From NCBI RefSeq assembly GCF_007829335.1, contig NZ_VIWO01000008.1, positions 248,001 to 312,000 of the forward strand: a stretch of DNA of 64,000 nucleotides, given 5' to 3'. The position numbers were made by a program, and so were the translations under genes. Below the pieces are notes generated by a model, which was not told where the DNA came from, did not search any database, and worked only from the letters and a program-made list of their open reading frames with translations. The first letter of the stretch is position 1. Each line of letters starts with the position of its first letter. Source of the DNA: Chitinophaga polysaccharea (GTDB lineage: Bacteria; Bacteroidota; Bacteroidia; Chitinophagales; Chitinophagaceae). This document shows, one piece after another, positions 62,851 through 64,000 of the stretch.

Positions 62851-62868
62851 ATATGATCTAAATCATAT
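62851..62868. promoter_or_regulatory. FNR/CRP-type operator ATATGAT-N4-ATCATAT
   Basis: A perfect inverted repeat of seven bases with a four-base spacer lies between the divergent ClC and Crp/Fnr genes. It resembles the FNR box TTGAT-N4-ATCAA with the first T replaced by A. Its centre is about 60 bases upstream of the predicted start of the regulator transcript, a class I activator distance. Confidence 0.6.
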
Positions 62869-62906
62869 TAAATCCTATTTTCTCTATGAAAAAGGCAAAA
62901 AAACAT

Positions 62907-62914
62907 TACGTTTG
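62907..62914 (+). promoter_or_regulatory. -7 promoter element for the FNR-like regulator
   Basis: TACGTTTG is an exact TAnnTTTG match ending six bases before the ATG at 62920, so the transcript is probably leaderless or nearly so. Confidence 0.5.
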
Positions 62915-62919
62915 CAACC

Positions 62920-63591
62920 ATGAAGAAAGCCGGGGCCTGCGATTTAAAGACTTGTTTCCTTTGCCAGTTCAGCATTCCTGAGTGGATTGCCGCTGTAGGA
63001 GACCATAAACAACATCTCTCTTATAAGAAAAATGAAACCATCTTCCAGGAAGGTAGCCCGGTAAAGGGGATCTATTTTTTATATGATGGGAAAGTAAAAG
63101 TGCATAAACAATGGGGGCCGGATAAGGAGCTGATTGTACGTTTTGCGCAGAAAGGAGATATCCTGGGGCATAGGGGCCTGGGTAGCGGCGAACGCCTGTA
63201 TACCGTGTCTGCTACGGCATTGGAGGATACCACGGTGTGTTATACCGACCTGGCATTTTTTGAAGCATCACTGAAAGTAAATCCGCAACTCACCCTCAAA
63301 CTGATGCAGTTTTACGCCGATGAACTACAAGAAGCAGAAAGGAAAATGCGCAACCTGGTGCATATGGATGTAAAAAGCAGGCTGGCAGACGCTTTGCTTG
63401 ATATCAGCCGGCTGCATAACGATATCCAGTTTACCATCAGCCGCCAGGATCTGGCATCTTTTGCCGGCACCACTTATGAAACTATTTACCGCAATCTCCA
63501 GGAATTTATACAGGAGAAATTAATTGCGGTAGATGGCAAAAGCATCACCATTCTACAGGAAAAGAAATTGAAAAAATATATTACACTTTGA
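62920..63591 (+). CDS. FNR-like Crp-family regulator with candidate iron-sulfur cysteines
   Basis: A 223-residue regulator. The N-terminus has Cys7, Cys12 and Cys15 (CDLKTCFLC), and Cys107 (LEDTTVCYTDL) sits where Cys122 of E. coli FNR is found (SMVCEIPF). Together these could hold an oxygen-sensitive [4Fe-4S] cluster. The cNMP-like barrel (YKKNETIFQEGSPVKGIYFL) is followed by a dimer helix and an HTH. The recognition helix reads YETIYR, with Glu187 and Arg191 as in FNR but Tyr190 in place of Ser. Its stop directly abuts that of the convergent paralogue. Confidence 0.9.
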   Translation: MKKAGACDLKTCFLCQFSIPEWIAAVGDHKQHLSYKKNETIFQEGSPVKGIYFLYDGKVKVHKQWGPDKELIVRFAQKGDILGHRGLGSGERLYTVSATALEDTTVCYTDLAFFEASLKVNPQLTLKLMQFYADELQEAERKMRNLVHMDVKSRLADALLDISRLHNDIQFTISRQDLASFAGTTYETIYRNLQEFIQEKLIAVDGKSITILQEKKLKKYITL

Positions 63592-64000
63592 TCATTGTAT
63601 GTCGGTCAAACGAAGCAACATCGCTTCATTCAGGATAGTATAGTTTTTTCCCGATACCGCTACCAGCCGCTCTGCAATCAGCTCATTCAATATGCGGAAC
63701 GTGGTTTCATAAGTAGCCCCGATATAAGAAGCCAGGTCCTGCTTACTCAGTGCTATGTTGATAAATCCATCTTTATTAAATCCGAATTTGTGTTGTAATA
63801 ACAGCAAAGCATTGGCCATACGGCCTTTTACCGACATGTGGGCGAGATTGCGCATTTGCTTTTCGGAAGATTGTAACTCCTGTGCATAAAATAACATCAG
63901 CTCGTACAGCAGCGCATGATTGATTTTCAGAGATGCCTGGAAAAAATCCATCTCTATAAAACAAACCTTTACCGGTGCTAATGCCGTAGCCGACACAGGG
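63592..64000 (-). CDS. Crp/Fnr-family regulator, C-terminal part (runs off right edge)
   Basis: The last 136 codons of a paralogue of the regulator at 62920. It begins at the window edge with PVSATALAPVKVCFIEMDFF, aligning with the other protein's TVSATALEDTTVCYTDLAFF, and keeps the Cys equivalent to Cys107. The dimer helix (FYAQELQSSEKQMRNLAHMS) and HTH (LSKQDLASYIGATYETTFRI) follow, with Glu and Arg of the recognition helix conserved and Phe in the variable position. The stop TGA is immediately next to the other gene's stop, with no spacer. The N-terminal cysteines lie outside the window. Confidence 0.9.
   Translation of the reverse strand, partial: PVSATALAPVKVCFIEMDFFQASLKINHALLYELMLFYAQELQSSEKQMRNLAHMSVKGRMANALLLLQHKFGFNKDGFINIALSKQDLASYIGATYETTFRILNELIAERLVAVSGKNYTILNEAMLLRLTDIQ

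Overview
This 64 kb window is almost certainly from a member of the Bacteroidota, most likely a soil Chitinophaga or a close relative in the Chitinophagaceae. The evidence is a SusC/SusD pair beside a hybrid-type two-component regulator with a periplasmic propeller sensor, many glycoside hydrolases with signal peptides, AraC-type regulators, and Bacteroidota-style promoters (TAnnTTTG -7 elements, weak Shine-Dalgarno sequences). No rRNA, tRNA, CRISPR array, transposase or prophage gene was seen. Genes are tightly packed and no gene-free stretch exceeds 300 bases; the longest, 5341-5620, carries only a promoter.

Layout. 1-5.4 kb: a partial AraC regulator, an aldo/keto reductase, and a minus-strand sulfatase / Gfo-Idh oxidoreductase / sugar isomerase group that includes the tail of a dead ABC transporter ATPase. 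5.6-15.6 kb: an unusual chaperone locus. A small GrpE-like protein is translationally coupled to a divergent Hsp70, which faces tail-to-tail a pair of paralogous single-pass membrane proteins, followed by an FAD oxidoreductase and a GAF-domain protein. 15.7-26.6 kb: housekeeping and accessory genes (sugar kinase, VIT1-like transporter, a 1263-residue AsmA-like protein, topoisomerase III, SDR/AraC pair) with two internally deleted genes (S41 peptidase and DUF1348). 26.7-33.7 kb: alpha-L-rhamnosidase (GH78), RpiA, a GH95 alpha-fucosidase-like enzyme and a YihY protein. 33.7-37.6 kb: small regulators and enzymes, including a LysR gene divergent from a cupin/tautomerase operon. 37.6-52.6 kb: a polysaccharide utilisation locus in the order GH43, GH2, GH127, SusC, SusD, DUF3823 lipoprotein, divergent from a kinase and a separate response regulator that together look like a split hybrid two-component system. 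The enzymes point to an arabinose-containing plant glycan. 52.6-64 kb: a toxin-antitoxin pair, a CPA2 antiporter, aconitase, a methyltransferase, a metallo-hydrolase, a ClC channel and two tail-to-tail FNR-like regulators.

The two most interesting signals are these. (1) A dispersed family of four long perfect palindromes (arms of 24, 33, 45 and 29 bp) is built from tandem AAAGCNN heptads around a GCTATT core. The copies have different but self-complementary stems, sit at gene 3' ends, and supply the stop codon, and sometimes the last codons, of several neighbouring genes. (2) The GrpE-like/Hsp70/membrane-protein locus contains an Hsp70 with about 100 extra residues where the short interdomain linker should be. 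All functional calls rest on motif reading by eye; no database search was run.
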